Notes under the pieces: model-generated
The model's input: only the letters and a program-made list of their open reading frames with translations
What the model was told of the DNA's origin: nothing
Database searches by the model: none
Shown here: in pieces, positions 32,702 to 43,025 of the stretch
How positions within the stretch are numbered: the first letter of the stretch is position 1
How the letters are laid out: each line of letters opens with the position of its first letter
Origin: Nocardia higoensis
Lineage (GTDB): Bacteria; Actinomycetota; Actinomycetes; Mycobacteriales; Mycobacteriaceae
Assembly: GCF_015477835.1 (NCBI RefSeq)
Contig: NZ_JADLQN010000003.1
Span: 1 to 64,000, forward strand
Length of the DNA: 64,000 bases
Reading direction: 5' to 3'
Translations under genes and position numbers: made by a program

Positions 32702-33274
32702 CTAACCCAGCGCCAGATCCTTGAGACCGAGGATCGAACGATACTCCAACCCCTCGGCGGCGATGACTTCATCGGCCCCGGTTTCGCGGTCCACGACAGT
32801 GGCCACGCCGACCACTTCGGCCCCCGCGTCGCGCAGCGCGCGCACCGCCGTGAGCGGCGAGTTCCCAGTGGTCGTGGTGTCTTCGACGACGAGCACCCGC
32901 TTGCCGACGATGTCGGGCCCCTCGATCTGACGCTGCATGCCGTGCGTCTTGGCGGCCTTACGCACCACGAAGGCGTCGATGGGCCTGCCGGGCGCGTGCA
33001 GCACGGCCAGCGCGACCGGGTCGGCGCCCATGGTGAGCCCGCCGACCGCGTCGAAATCCCAGTCGGCCACCAGCTCGCGCAGCAGTTTGCCGATCAGTGG
33101 CCCGGCTTCGTGGTGCAGCGTGGCCCGGCGCAGGTCGACGTAGTAGTCGGCCTCCTTGCCGGAGGACAGCGTGACCTTGCCGTGCACCACGGCGAGTTCG
33201 CGTACCAGTGCGGCCAGCGCATCGCGGTCCGCGCCGGACAGCTCGGGCCGTGCGGCCCGCGCCTGGTCGATCAT
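32702..33274 (-). CDS. pyrE: Orotate phosphoribosyltransferase
   Basis: A 190-residue cytoplasmic enzyme that condenses orotate with PRPP to give OMP in pyrimidine synthesis. The PRPP-binding motif VLVVEDTTTTGNSPLTAV lies near residue 125, KEADYYVDLRRATLHHEAGP is the orotate-side region and AVGGLTMGADPVALAVL precedes the flexible loop region RKAAKTHGMQRQIEG. Length matches Rv0382c. The ATG is preceded by GGAGACGACATC and overlaps the end of an upstream same-strand SDR gene by only a 16-base gap, so they are probably cotranscribed. There is no other pyrimidine gene nearby. Confidence 0.95.
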   Translation of the reverse strand: MIDQARAARPELSGADRDALAALVRELAVVHGKVTLSSGKEADYYVDLRRATLHHEAGPLIGKLLRELVADWDFDAVGGLTMGADPVALAVLHAPGRPIDAFVVRKAAKTHGMQRQIEGPDIVGKRVLVVEDTTTTGNSPLTAVRALRDAGAEVVGVATVVDRETGADEVIAAEGLEYRSILGLKDLALG

Positions 33275-33290
33275 GATGTCGTCTCCTTTT

Positions 33291-34103
33291 TCAGGTACGT
33301 CCGCGTGAATTGAACAGGCCCCGGTTCATTCGAACCTGCAGACCCCGGGGGATGAGGCCGACAGCGGTGGTGAGTGCTTTGTACTGCACGCCGGGCACGC
33401 TGATCACGCGATCGGCGTCCAGGTCGCGCAGCGAACCGCTGACGACCTGATCGACGGAGAGCCACAGCGGCTCGGGCAGCGAGGACATCTCGATGCCCGC
33501 CCGCTGATGGAACTCGGTGCGCACGAAACCGGGGCACAACGCCTGGATGCGCACCCCCGTGCCCGCCAGTCCACCCGCCAGTCCCTCGGAGAAGGATACG
33601 ACGTAGGACTTGGAGGCCGAGTAGGTCGAGCCCCGGCCGGGGATGAGGCCCGCGACGCTGGCGACATTGACGATCGACCCCTTGCCCGCGGCGATCATCG
33701 ACGGCAGCGCGGCGTGGGTGAACCGAAGCACCGAGGTGACATTGACGTCGAGCTGAGCCTGCAGCTGCTCGTAGGGCAGCTCCCAGAACTCGCCCGAATG
33801 CGCGAAACCCGCGTTGTTGACGAGGAATTCGATGCCATCGGCCACCCGGGCGGCGACACGATCGCGGTCCTCCGCCTTCGCCAGATCCGCGGACAACACC
33901 TCCGAACGGGTGGCGTAGGAGCGCTCCAGCTCCTCGGCCAGCGCCCGGAGCCGGTCCACGTCGCGGGCGACGAGCACCAGGTCGTAGCCGAGAGCGGCCA
34001 GCTTCGACGCGTAACCCTGGCCGATGCCGGAGGTGGGTCCGGTGATCAGGGCGATGGGTCGGGTGGCGCCCGGCAGGCGCGCGGGGGGCGGGGTGTCGGT
34101 CAT
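33291..34103 (-). CDS. Short-chain dehydrogenase/reductase (SDR)
   Basis: A 270-residue NAD(P)-dependent oxidoreductase of the classical SDR family, cytoplasmic. It has the dinucleotide motif ALITGPTSGIGQGYASKLAA, the NNAGF motif (FLVNNAGFAHSGEFWELPY), the catalytic Ser in SIVNVASVAGLIPGRGS and the YxxxK pair in TYSASKSYVVSFSEGLAGGL. The final 50 residues (DADRVISVPGVQYKALTTAV and the basic end) are like those of mycobacterial short-chain reductases of the dehydrogenase/ketoreductase type. The ATG overlaps the stop of an 82-codon frame upstream (ATGA). pyrE follows after 16 bases. Substrate unknown. Confidence 0.88.
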   Translation of the reverse strand: MTDTPPPARLPGATRPIALITGPTSGIGQGYASKLAALGYDLVLVARDVDRLRALAEELERSYATRSEVLSADLAKAEDRDRVAARVADGIEFLVNNAGFAHSGEFWELPYEQLQAQLDVNVTSVLRFTHAALPSMIAAGKGSIVNVASVAGLIPGRGSTYSASKSYVVSFSEGLAGGLAGTGVRIQALCPGFVRTEFHQRAGIEMSSLPEPLWLSVDQVVSGSLRDLDADRVISVPGVQYKALTTAVGLIPRGLQVRMNRGLFNSRGRT

Positions 34104-34348
34104 GACATCGCCAATCCGGTCGACGGGGTGATCGTGGTGGCACGGTGCCGAGTCGCCGCGGCCGAAGCGGGCTCGGGTGTGTCCGTGGTCGATCCAACCA
34201 CCTCGCCACCGAGCCGCACCACAGCGGCACCGATCCTGGCCGTTTCGCCCCGGAACAGGGGTACTTCGGCCCGAACCCGCATCGCTACGGCGAGGAATTC
34301 CGGCATCTCGGCACCCGGCCGAGTCGACGCGGCACGGGGCCGGGTCAC
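34100..34348 (-). CDS. 82-residue hypothetical protein wedged between Rv0383c-like and SDR genes
   Basis: A frame of 82 codons starting with GTG. Its start overlaps the stop of the preceding gene by four bases (GTGA) and its own stop overlaps the SDR start by four bases (ATGA). Such double overlaps are typical of translated operon members. The product begins MTRPRAASTRPGAEMPEFLA and contains AVAMRVRAEVPLFRGETARI, then a Thr/Ala-rich tail ending TPSTGLAMS. No membrane segment and no family is seen. It could be a short linker protein or a reading-frame coincidence; the codon pattern is mixed. Confidence 0.45.
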   Translation of the reverse strand: MTRPRAASTRPGAEMPEFLAVAMRVRAEVPLFRGETARIGAAVVRLGGEVVGSTTDTPEPASAAATRHRATTITPSTGLAMS

Positions 34349-35400
34349 TTCGGCACGGGGCCCTGGTACGGGCGGAATCCCGGGTGGAACGGTCCACCGG
34401 GGCGATCGCCCGGCGACGCGGGACGGGAACGCTGGTCGGAATCGGAATCGGAATCGGAATCGGCGTCGTCGCGAGCAGCGCGGTCGCGCTCTTCGTCGCG
34501 GACCTCGCCCGCACGCTCCTCCCGAGCGCGATCGGGCACGACGGCCAGCGAGGGCCGCCGGGCCCCTTCCGCCTCGCCCCGCGCCGCCCTGGCCGCGGCG
34601 ATCTCGTCGCCCGCGTCGATGTCGCGGTCGTCGTCGGCAGCGCGCTCGTCGGCACGGTCGCCGTACTCCCGATCACCGTCGGCACGGTCGTCGAGGTCGT
34701 CCAGGTTGTCGTCGAGGTCATCGTCGACATCGTCGGACTCCGGATCGCGGGCCGGCGGCCGCGGACGGCCACGCTCGGGCTCGCGCGCTTCGCTGACCGG
34801 CGGCAACACGTGCAGCAGGCCCGACAGGCGCAGCACGGCGTCGATCGCGGTCTCCCAATCCCGGGCCACGGTGCCGACATTGAGCATGCCGAGTGTCCAG
34901 TTGCCCTCGCTCCACAGCATCTGCACGGTGTCGGGCAATGTCTCGATGAACGCCACCATCCGCTGGTCCACCGCGTGCCGGGCGATCTCCGGGTTGGTCG
35001 CGAACACCACCCGGTCGCCGATCGCGCCGAGCAGCTCCAGATCGGCGTCCTTGGGCGGGGACGCGGTCTTCAGGCGCATGTCGACGTCGATGTCCGAGCC
35101 GATCTGACGGCGCACGGCCACCAGCGTCGCGGCGTCCTCGAGGTCGAACAGCACGAACTTCTCGCCCTTGCGGATGCCGGAGACCACGTCCACGGCGGAC
35201 AGATAGCCGAGCTTGGCCAGCGCACCGCGCCGCCAGGTCGACGTGAGCGCCGGTTCCACCGACACGTAGGTGTATCCCTGGGCCTTCGCCCACACCTGGC
35301 GCGCGTGACCGGACCGCTGCCGCTGGACCCGATCGAAATACAGCAGTACGACCGCACCCACGAGCGCGATCGCCGCCAACCCGAACCACATAGCCGTCAT
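34345..35400 (-). CDS. Membrane-anchored protein of the Rv0383c type, with disordered acidic C-terminus
   Basis: A 351-residue protein. Residues 3-22 (AMWFGLAAIALVGAVVLLYF) form one N-terminal membrane segment, likely a signal-anchor. The conserved domain follows to about residue 230 (WAKAQGYTYVSVEPALTSTW, VVSGIRKGEKFVLFDLEDAA, ERVVF-type and DWETAIDAVLRLSGLL-type segments). From about residue 230 on it is rich in Arg, Asp and Glu, with a Ser-Asp repeat near residue 330. The position between clpB and pyrE in the same orientation matches Rv0383c. Function unknown. It probably forms an operon with the DUF5666-like gene upstream and the 82-residue gene downstream (four-base overlap). Confidence 0.72.
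   Translation of the reverse strand: MTAMWFGLAAIALVGAVVLLYFDRVQRQRSGHARQVWAKAQGYTYVSVEPALTSTWRRGALAKLGYLSAVDVVSGIRKGEKFVLFDLEDAATLVAVRRQIGSDIDVDMRLKTASPPKDADLELLGAIGDRVVFATNPEIARHAVDQRMVAFIETLPDTVQMLWSEGNWTLGMLNVGTVARDWETAIDAVLRLSGLLHVLPPVSEAREPERGRPRPPARDPESDDVDDDLDDNLDDLDDRADGDREYGDRADERAADDDRDIDAGDEIAAARAARGEAEGARRPSLAVVPDRAREERAGEVRDEERDRAARDDADSDSDSDSDQRSRPASPGDRPGGPFHPGFRPYQGPVPK
34436..34463 (+). repeat. Hexanucleotide microsatellite (TCGGAA)n in the Rv0383c-like gene
   Basis: Four full copies of TCGGAA and a partial fifth. On the coding strand they encode the Ser-Asp repeat SDSDSDSD of the acidic tail. The 6-bp unit keeps the frame whatever its copy number. Confidence 0.75.
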
Positions 35401-35423
35401 CGCGGTCTACCCTAATATCCCGG

Positions 35424-36251
35424 TCATCGTCCGCCACCGGGCAACGCGGTGCTGACGATGATTCTGGCCTGAATCGTGCCGTCCGTGCCCGTCTCGCCCT
35501 GCACCACGACCATCTCGCCCACCGGCAGATCCGCGGCTCGCAGCACCGACAGCGAAATCACCTGGGTCGCGTCGTCGGTGCGCACGGTGACCTCTCCGCC
35601 GGTCATCGTGCTGATGGTCAGGATGCCGCCGTCGTTGGCGGTGATGGTGCCGACCGTGGCGCCGAGTTCCTCCAGGCCGAGATCGGGTAATCCCGGTGGT
35701 AGTCCACCGGGGCCGGACGATCCGGGTGGCATCGTGGTGCTCGGCGCGGCCTGGAACGGCAGCGTGTACGTGGTGCTCGTGCCACCGGCGGCGGCGGTGT
35801 CGGTATCGGTGTCGCCCGAACCACCGAACATCAGCCCCGCGCCGACGCCGACCACGCCCACCAGCGCGAGCACGCCCAGGCCGAGCGCGATCCACAGGCC
35901 GGTGTTGCCCTTGTGCGGTTGCTGCCCCGGCGGCACGTAGTCCGCCGGCGGGATCGCCCCCGGCGGCTGCTGACTCGGCATCCCGGGCTGTCCCGGCACG
36001 CCCGCCCATTGCTGCTGCTGGGCACCGGCCCATTGCTGCTGTTCGCCCTGCCACTGACCGCCGGGCTCGTAGGCGCCCCACTGACTGTCCAGCGCCGGGA
36101 TCTCGCGGGTCGCCCCGGCGGGCGGCGTGGACCACGGGTCGTACTGCTCGGTGCCCGGATATTCACCGTGCCCGAAGGCCCCCGGCGACCCGAGGTGTTC
36201 GGTCGGCGCATCGCCCGGCCGCTGCCCCCAGGGATCCTTCGGGTTGGTCAT
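35424..36251 (-). CDS. Single-pass membrane protein with DUF5666-like extracytoplasmic domain
   Basis: A 275-residue protein. The N-terminal ~115 residues are Gln/Trp/Pro/Gly-rich with repeated QQQWAG units. Residues 118-143 (GLWIALGLGVLALVGVVGVG) form a membrane segment, then a Gly/Thr/Pro linker. The C-terminal ~85 residues (LGATVGTITANDGGILTIST, GEVTVRTDDATQVISLSVL and AADLPVGEMVVVQGETGTDG) form a small beta domain resembling DUF5666, an OB-like fold. The domain would lie outside the membrane. The ATG start is 57 bases from a terminator hairpin of clpB. Downstream on the same strand lie the Rv0383c-like and 82-residue genes. Function unknown. Confidence 0.7.
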   Translation of the reverse strand: MTNPKDPWGQRPGDAPTEHLGSPGAFGHGEYPGTEQYDPWSTPPAGATREIPALDSQWGAYEPGGQWQGEQQQWAGAQQQQWAGVPGQPGMPSQQPPGAIPPADYVPPGQQPHKGNTGLWIALGLGVLALVGVVGVGAGLMFGGSGDTDTDTAAAGGTSTTYTLPFQAAPSTTMPPGSSGPGGLPPGLPDLGLEELGATVGTITANDGGILTISTMTGGEVTVRTDDATQVISLSVLRAADLPVGEMVVVQGETGTDGTIQARIIVSTALPGGGR

Positions 36252-36342
36252 GCTCTCAGACTAGGGGTGCGCGCGACGATCCGCCGCACGTTCCCGGTCC
36301 GGGACCGCTCGTGCCGCGGTCGGCGCAAGCCCCGTGAACACG

Positions 36343-36378
36343 ACACATCCCCACCGGATCCGACCGGTGGGGATGTGT
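36343..36378. terminator. Hairpin terminator after clpB
   Basis: Perfect 15-bp stem ACACATCCCCACCGG / CCGGTGGGGATGTGT with a 6-nt loop, 38 bases beyond the clpB stop on the leftward strand. Confidence 0.8.
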
Positions 36379-36415
36379 CTGCGCTGTCCCGCGCTCAGGC
36401 GGTGACGCTCGGTGA

Positions 36416-38995
<2,580 letters not shown>

Positions 38996-39040
38996 CTCAT
39001 CACCTCTCGAGGTCGTGTGCGGTTGTGTTGCTTGCTTCAA

Positions 39041-39071
39041 CGTATACGAAGTTGAGTCTGTTCCGCTCAAG
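39041..39071 (-). promoter_or_regulatory. clpB promoter with HspR-associated inverted repeat (HAIR)
   Basis: The HAIR GTTGAGT-N7-GCTCAAG (39051-39071; consensus CTTGAGT-N7-ACTCAAG) overlaps a promoter on the leftward strand: -35 TTGAGC, 18-bp spacer, -10 TATACG (complement of 39041-39046). HspR bound here would block the -35. It lies 46 bases before the clpB GTG, leaving room for a short leader with the ribosome site. The rest of the gap from 39072 to 39471 belongs to the divergent flavohemoglobin promoter and holds one further hairpin. Confidence 0.8.
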
Positions 39072-39393
39072 TTATAAATTCTCGCCGCCCCTCGCACACC
39101 CGGCCGATTCGGCAAATGAGCAGGTCAACAGCCTTCACGCTACGCCGCGCGACATCCGGTAGGCCGTTTCTCTCGCGTGATAGCCGAATCTCTTTCGAGG
39201 TGACTTGCCTCACTTGCAGACCGGCCGTTCGTCGTACCACGTCCCATCCCCCGTCAGTGGTCCCGTCGACGGTGGAAGGCAGCGTGGTCGAGGCACCGGT
39301 AGCCCGGGAAGCCGGGGTCTCCCGCACGTCGGTGGGGCGGTCTGAAATCCGTCCACCCGACCTGGCGGTTTTTCAGGGATACTGGGAGCCGAT

Positions 39394-39416
39394 GGACCGC
39401 CGGATCACGGCGGTCC
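39394..39416. promoter_or_regulatory. 9-bp inverted repeat upstream of flavohemoglobin gene 1
   Basis: Perfect GGACCGCCG / CGGCGGTCC with a GATCA loop, 56 bases before the GTG start. It could be an operator, or a leader hairpin. No regulator match is recognised; the remainder of this ~470-bp clpB/flavohemoglobin gap holds no other gene. Confidence 0.4.
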
Positions 39417-39471
39417 CTGCGCACGTGACCGAAGAATGCGCAGATGAACGGGAAGAAAGGAAGCTCCTGTC

Positions 39472-40632
39472 GTGGATGCGCGTTCGGCAGCGCTGGTCCG
39501 CGCCAATCTCCGTGCGGTGATTCAGTCACCGAGCGGACCCGAGCGGTTGATCAGTGCGTTCTATGGTCATATGTTCGCTCACAACGCAGGGCTTCGCGAA
39601 CTCTTCCCCCCCGCCATGGATATGCAGCCCAAGCGGCTGGCGACGGCGATCGCTTTCGTTCTCGACCACCTCGAGGACTGGGACCGGGCGCAGAACTTTC
39701 TGGAGCAACTGGCCCGCGACCATCGGAAATACGGGGTCACCGCCGAGCACTACGACTTGGCCGGGGTCGCATTGCTGGAAGCGTTCCGCACCTACAACGG
39801 CCCGGCCTGGACCAGAGAATTGGAAGAGGGCTGGCGGGATGTGTGCATCTTGATCTCGGCGTCCATGGCGATCGGCGCCAACTCCGACAAATCCCAGCCG
39901 TATTGGGAGGCGACCGTGGTCGGGCATCGGCGGGTGCTCGACGATCTCGCGATCGTGCGGCTGCAATCCGATACCCCGGTGCCCTACCAGGCCGGACAGT
40001 ACGTGCCGGTCGCGGTGCCGCAGCGGCCCAAGATGTGGCGGTATTTCTCGCCCGCCATTCCGTCGAATCCCTACGGCGAGATCGAATTCCATGTCCGCAA
40101 GGTGCGTGGCGGCTGGGTGAGCCCGGCGATCGTCAACGAAACCCAGGTGGGTGATCGCTGGTTGATCGGCGGACCGCTCGGTGGCCTGCACATCGACCGC
40201 GACAGCGGCAAGGATGTGCTGCTGATCGGTTCGGGCACCGGTATCGCGCCGTTGCGCGCGCAATTGATCGAGATGAGCCAGCGCGGGGTGAATCCGCGGG
40301 TGCATTTCTTCATCGGCGGGCGCTACCCGTGCGATCTGTACGACGTGGAGAACATGTGGCAGCTCTCGCAGAGCAACCCGTGGCTGACGATCGTGCCGGT
40401 GTGTGAGCAGAAGACCAATCCGTGGTGGTACCCGCACCCGCCGACCGACGCGCCCTACGGCATGCACCGCACATTGATCGGCAACCTGGGCGCGGTCGTC
40501 GCCAGCTTCGGAGCGTGGGAGGACCGGCAGATCCAGATCGCCGGGTCCGCGTCGATGATCGCCGACACCCGGCGGGCCTTGATCGCGGTCGGCACCCCCG
40601 AGCACATCATCAGCAGCGACCCGATCGCATAG
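39472..40632 (+). CDS. Type II flavohemoglobin (globin + FAD/NAD reductase), Rv0385-like, copy 1
   Basis: A 386-residue fusion. The N-terminal globin domain (about 1-140) has the proximal haem His in LARDHRKYGVTAEHY and SAFYGHMFAHN with a B10-like Tyr. The C-terminal ferredoxin-reductase domain has the FAD-binding segment MWRYFSPAIPSNPYGEIEF and the nucleotide-binding GSGTGIAPLRAQLIEM. Length and gene order after clpB match Rv0385, described as a type II flavohemoglobin with D-lactate-dependent, rather than NO-dioxygenase, activity. The GTG start follows GGAAGAAAGGAAG. It is divergent from clpB. Physiological role here uncertain: NO/O2 chemistry or D-lactate-linked reduction. Confidence 0.83.
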   Translation: MDARSAALVRANLRAVIQSPSGPERLISAFYGHMFAHNAGLRELFPPAMDMQPKRLATAIAFVLDHLEDWDRAQNFLEQLARDHRKYGVTAEHYDLAGVALLEAFRTYNGPAWTRELEEGWRDVCILISASMAIGANSDKSQPYWEATVVGHRRVLDDLAIVRLQSDTPVPYQAGQYVPVAVPQRPKMWRYFSPAIPSNPYGEIEFHVRKVRGGWVSPAIVNETQVGDRWLIGGPLGGLHIDRDSGKDVLLIGSGTGIAPLRAQLIEMSQRGVNPRVHFFIGGRYPCDLYDVENMWQLSQSNPWLTIVPVCEQKTNPWWYPHPPTDAPYGMHRTLIGNLGAVVASFGAWEDRQIQIAGSASMIADTRRALIAVGTPEHIISSDPIA

Positions 40633-40686
40633 GGCATGATCGCCGGACGGGAGAGCGCGGCCGGACCGCGCGGACAGGAGTTCGGG

Positions 40687-40707
40687 ATGACGGAGCGGTT
40701 CGAATGA
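40687..40707 (+). other. Six-codon upstream ORF overlapping the reductase start
   Basis: ATG ACG GAG CGG TTC GAA TGA encodes MTERFE. AGGAG lies 6-8 bases upstream, a better ribosome site than that of the next gene, and its TGA overlaps the ATG of the 260-residue reductase gene by four bases (ATGA). It could load ribosomes onto that gene by reinitiation. Confidence 0.4.
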
Positions 40708-41486
40708 CAGAGCCTGGGGCGCTCGATCAGGGTGTCGCGCAGAGCGAGTGGACGGCGACCGTGGTCGGGCACCATCGCCTACGCCACGACATCGCCGTCA
40801 TCCGGCTGATCGGCGAGTTCGTGCCGTTCCGCGCCGGGCAGTCGGTGGAGGTGCGCACCGCGGGGCAGCCCGGCGTGCGCCGCAGGCTCTCCCCCGCGCT
40901 GCCGCCCTCGCTGGACGGAAAGCTGGAGTTCCACGTGCGGACGGTGCCGGGCGGGTGGCTCAGCGGCAGCCTGGTCGCCGACACCGAGGCCGGGGACGAG
41001 TGGCGGATCAGCGCGCCGGCGGGCACCTTCCACGTCGATCCGGAAGGCGACGAGGTGGTCATGATCGCGGGCGGTACCGGGCTGGCGCCGATGCGCGCGC
41101 AGATCCTGGAGCTGGCCCGCGCGCCGCAGCCGCCGCACACCTACCTGTTCGTGGGCGGACGCAGCCCGCGCGATCTGTATGCCTCGGACATGCTGGTGCT
41201 GCTGGCGGCCGAATTACCTTGGCTCACCGTGGTTCCTGTCGTCGATCGGCTTTCGGACCCCAACTGGGCCGACGAATGGTATGAGCACGCACGGGCCGAG
41301 GTCGACGTGGACTTCCCGGCCGACGATCTGCTCGAGGGCACATTGGCCGATGTGGTCGGTTCGCACGGCGCGTTCGATCACCATCAGGTGCTGGTGTGCG
41401 GCTCGCCCGCGATGACGAGGGCGACGGTCGACCGATTGGTGGAGACCGGGACCCCGCGCGGGGCCATTCAGTACGAAGGGATGTGA
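40704..41486 (+). CDS. FAD/NAD-binding ferredoxin-reductase-type oxidoreductase without globin domain
   Basis: A 260-residue protein homologous to the C-terminal two-thirds of the neighbouring flavohemoglobins but without a globin. The FAD segment is RRRLSPALPPSLDGKLEF and EFHVRTVPGGWLSGSLVADT is the following loop. The nucleotide motif is MIAGGTGLAPMRAQILELA. At the position where the flavohemoglobins have the RxYS motif Arg-Tyr-(Phe/Leu)-Ser it has RRLS, so the usual Tyr stacking on FAD is missing. It probably arose by duplication and loss of the globin. A six-codon upstream ORF overlaps its ATG by four bases. It is 71 bases from flavohemoglobin 1 and convergent with flavohemoglobin 2, only 6 bases apart. 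Confidence 0.78.
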   Translation: MTEPGALDQGVAQSEWTATVVGHHRLRHDIAVIRLIGEFVPFRAGQSVEVRTAGQPGVRRRLSPALPPSLDGKLEFHVRTVPGGWLSGSLVADTEAGDEWRISAPAGTFHVDPEGDEVVMIAGGTGLAPMRAQILELARAPQPPHTYLFVGGRSPRDLYASDMLVLLAAELPWLTVVPVVDRLSDPNWADEWYEHARAEVDVDFPADDLLEGTLADVVGSHGAFDHHQVLVCGSPAMTRATVDRLVETGTPRGAIQYEGM

Positions 41487-41492
41487 CCCGGC

Positions 41493-42665
41493 TCAGAACA
41501 TCGGGTCGTGGCGGATGTCCTCGGCCCGCGCGCCGACCGACATGAGCCGGAACCGGGTGGTCTGCACCATCGACGGGGAGCCGGCGATCTGGATGTCGTG
41601 ATCGGTCCACGGGCCCGCCTCCGCGACGAGCTTGCCGATCTGCCCGATCAGCCGGGGTTGTAAGCCCGGGAAATGTGGTTCCGGCTCGCCCGGGGCGCGG
41701 TAGAACCACCACGGGTTCTCCTCGCTCTCGGCGACCGGGGTGACGGTGAGCCAACCGTGCTCCGTCGCCAGCGCGTTCAGGATCTGTAGGTCGTAGAGAT
41801 CGCACGGGTGGTGGCCGCCGACGAACAGGTGCACCTTGGGATTGCTGCGCCGCTGCGCCATCTCCAGCAACTGGGCGCGCAACGGGGCGATGCCGGTGCC
41901 GCAGCCGACCATCAGCATCTTGCGTCTGGCATTTCGCGCGACGCCGAGCGCACCGAGCGGGGAGCCGATCAGCCATTGGTCGCCGATCCGCGTCTGACTG
42001 ATGATCGCCGGGCTCACCCAGCCACCCATGATGCCGCGAACGTGGAATTCGATCTCGCCCTGAGGATTCGACGGTACCGCCGGGGAAAGATATCGCCACA
42101 TGCGCGGGCGCGAGGGAATCTGCACACTCATGTACTGGCCCGCGGCGTATTCCATCGGCTGATCGAGTCGGAGCCGGATGACCGACAGATTCCGCAGTAC
42201 CGCTCTGTGTTCCACCACCCGGCCGGACCATACCGCTGGTGCGGACTCCTGTTCGGCGGCGCCGAGCATGGTGGTGGAGATGAGCTGGAGCCCTTCGTCC
42301 CAGGCACGGTCGACCTCGTCGGTCCACATCTCGGTGCCCGCGAACCGGCGCACCGCGGACTTCAGCGAGGTGGTCACGGCGACGTAGTGTTCGCCGCGGA
42401 CCCCGTATTTGCGGTGGTCACGACCGAGCTGGGCGAGGAAGGGGATCAGCTCGTCCGGGTCCTCGAGCTGGTCGAGCGCGTAGGAGATGGCGTTGACCAG
42501 CCGGTCACGCTGCACGTCCATCGCGGCGGGGAAGAGATCGCGCACGGGGGGATGGTTGGCGAACAAGGTGGCGTAGAACGCCTTGGCCAGGCGCTCGTGC
42601 CCGTCCTCTTCCGCTGCCACCGCCTTGAAGGTAGTTCTGATCAAAGCGACGGTCCGCGAATCCAT
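41493..42665 (-). CDS. Type II flavohemoglobin (globin + FAD/NAD reductase), copy 2
   Basis: A 390-residue paralogue of the gene at 39.5 kb. Globin part (about 1-145): AKAFYATLFANHPPVRDLFP and proximal His in LGRDHRKYGVRGEHY. Reductase part: MWRYLSPAVPSNPQGEIEF with the FAD-binding Arg-Tyr-Leu-Ser, and GCGTGIAPLRAQLLEMAQRR, followed by VHLFVGGHHPCDLYD. The start at MDSRTVALIR was chosen because GAGGTTGTG precedes it and the globin domain then begins properly; upstream frames add a low-complexity stretch. It is convergent with the globinless reductase gene. Two type II flavohemoglobins and a third partial copy in 3.2 kb is an unusual clustering. Confidence 0.85.
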   Translation of the reverse strand: MDSRTVALIRTTFKAVAAEEDGHERLAKAFYATLFANHPPVRDLFPAAMDVQRDRLVNAISYALDQLEDPDELIPFLAQLGRDHRKYGVRGEHYVAVTTSLKSAVRRFAGTEMWTDEVDRAWDEGLQLISTTMLGAAEQESAPAVWSGRVVEHRAVLRNLSVIRLRLDQPMEYAAGQYMSVQIPSRPRMWRYLSPAVPSNPQGEIEFHVRGIMGGWVSPAIISQTRIGDQWLIGSPLGALGVARNARRKMLMVGCGTGIAPLRAQLLEMAQRRSNPKVHLFVGGHHPCDLYDLQILNALATEHGWLTVTPVAESEENPWWFYRAPGEPEPHFPGLQPRLIGQIGKLVAEAGPWTDHDIQIAGSPSMVQTTRFRLMSVGARAEDIRHDPMF

Positions 42666-42852
42666 TGGCGCCACAACCTCATTTCGCATTCGAACACTGA
42701 CAGCGTCGGCGAGTGCTGCGCTGCCGGGCTCGAAGTGCACGTGGTGCGGCGCACTCGACAGCAGCCGATAACACAAGGAGTGTAGGCGAGGGGGCTGGGC
42801 AACGGAACGATAACAAACGACAGCGCGCACCGAATTCCGCCGAAACATGAAA

Positions 42853-42870
42853 GGCGTGGAAATTCACGCC
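42853..42870. promoter_or_regulatory. Dyad in AT-richer gap upstream of flavohemoglobin 2
   Basis: GGCGTG-GAAATT-CACGCC, 6-bp arms, 188 bases upstream of the flavohemoglobin 2 start. The rest of this ~360-bp gap (42666 to 43025) holds only the hspR terminator. Weak evidence for an operator. Confidence 0.3.
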
Positions 42871-42977
42871 ATATAACAGACCACGATCCCGATAGACTCC
42901 GTTTTTCCGGCAGACTGGTCGGCCCGGACCGTGGCAGCAGCCGTTCGGCTAATTTTGTGACCGCCCTGCGAACGACG

Positions 42978-43015
42978 AAGGGCCGGGGCGCGCGTTCGGC
43001 GCGGCCCCGGCCCTT
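42978..43015 (-). terminator. Strong hairpin terminator of the dnaK-grpE-dnaJ-hspR operon
   Basis: Arms AAGGGCCGGGGC / GCCCCGGCCCTT, 12 bp, perfect, extended outward by CGACG / CGTCG and with an inner GCGC pairing. It lies 10 bases beyond the hspR stop on the leftward strand. Confidence 0.8.
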
Positions 43016-43025
43016 TCGTCGACGT

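Noticed and set aside
39067..39327. 86-codon minus-strand frame upstream of clpB
   Set aside because: Lies over the clpB promoter side, with an atypical composition and no ribosome site.
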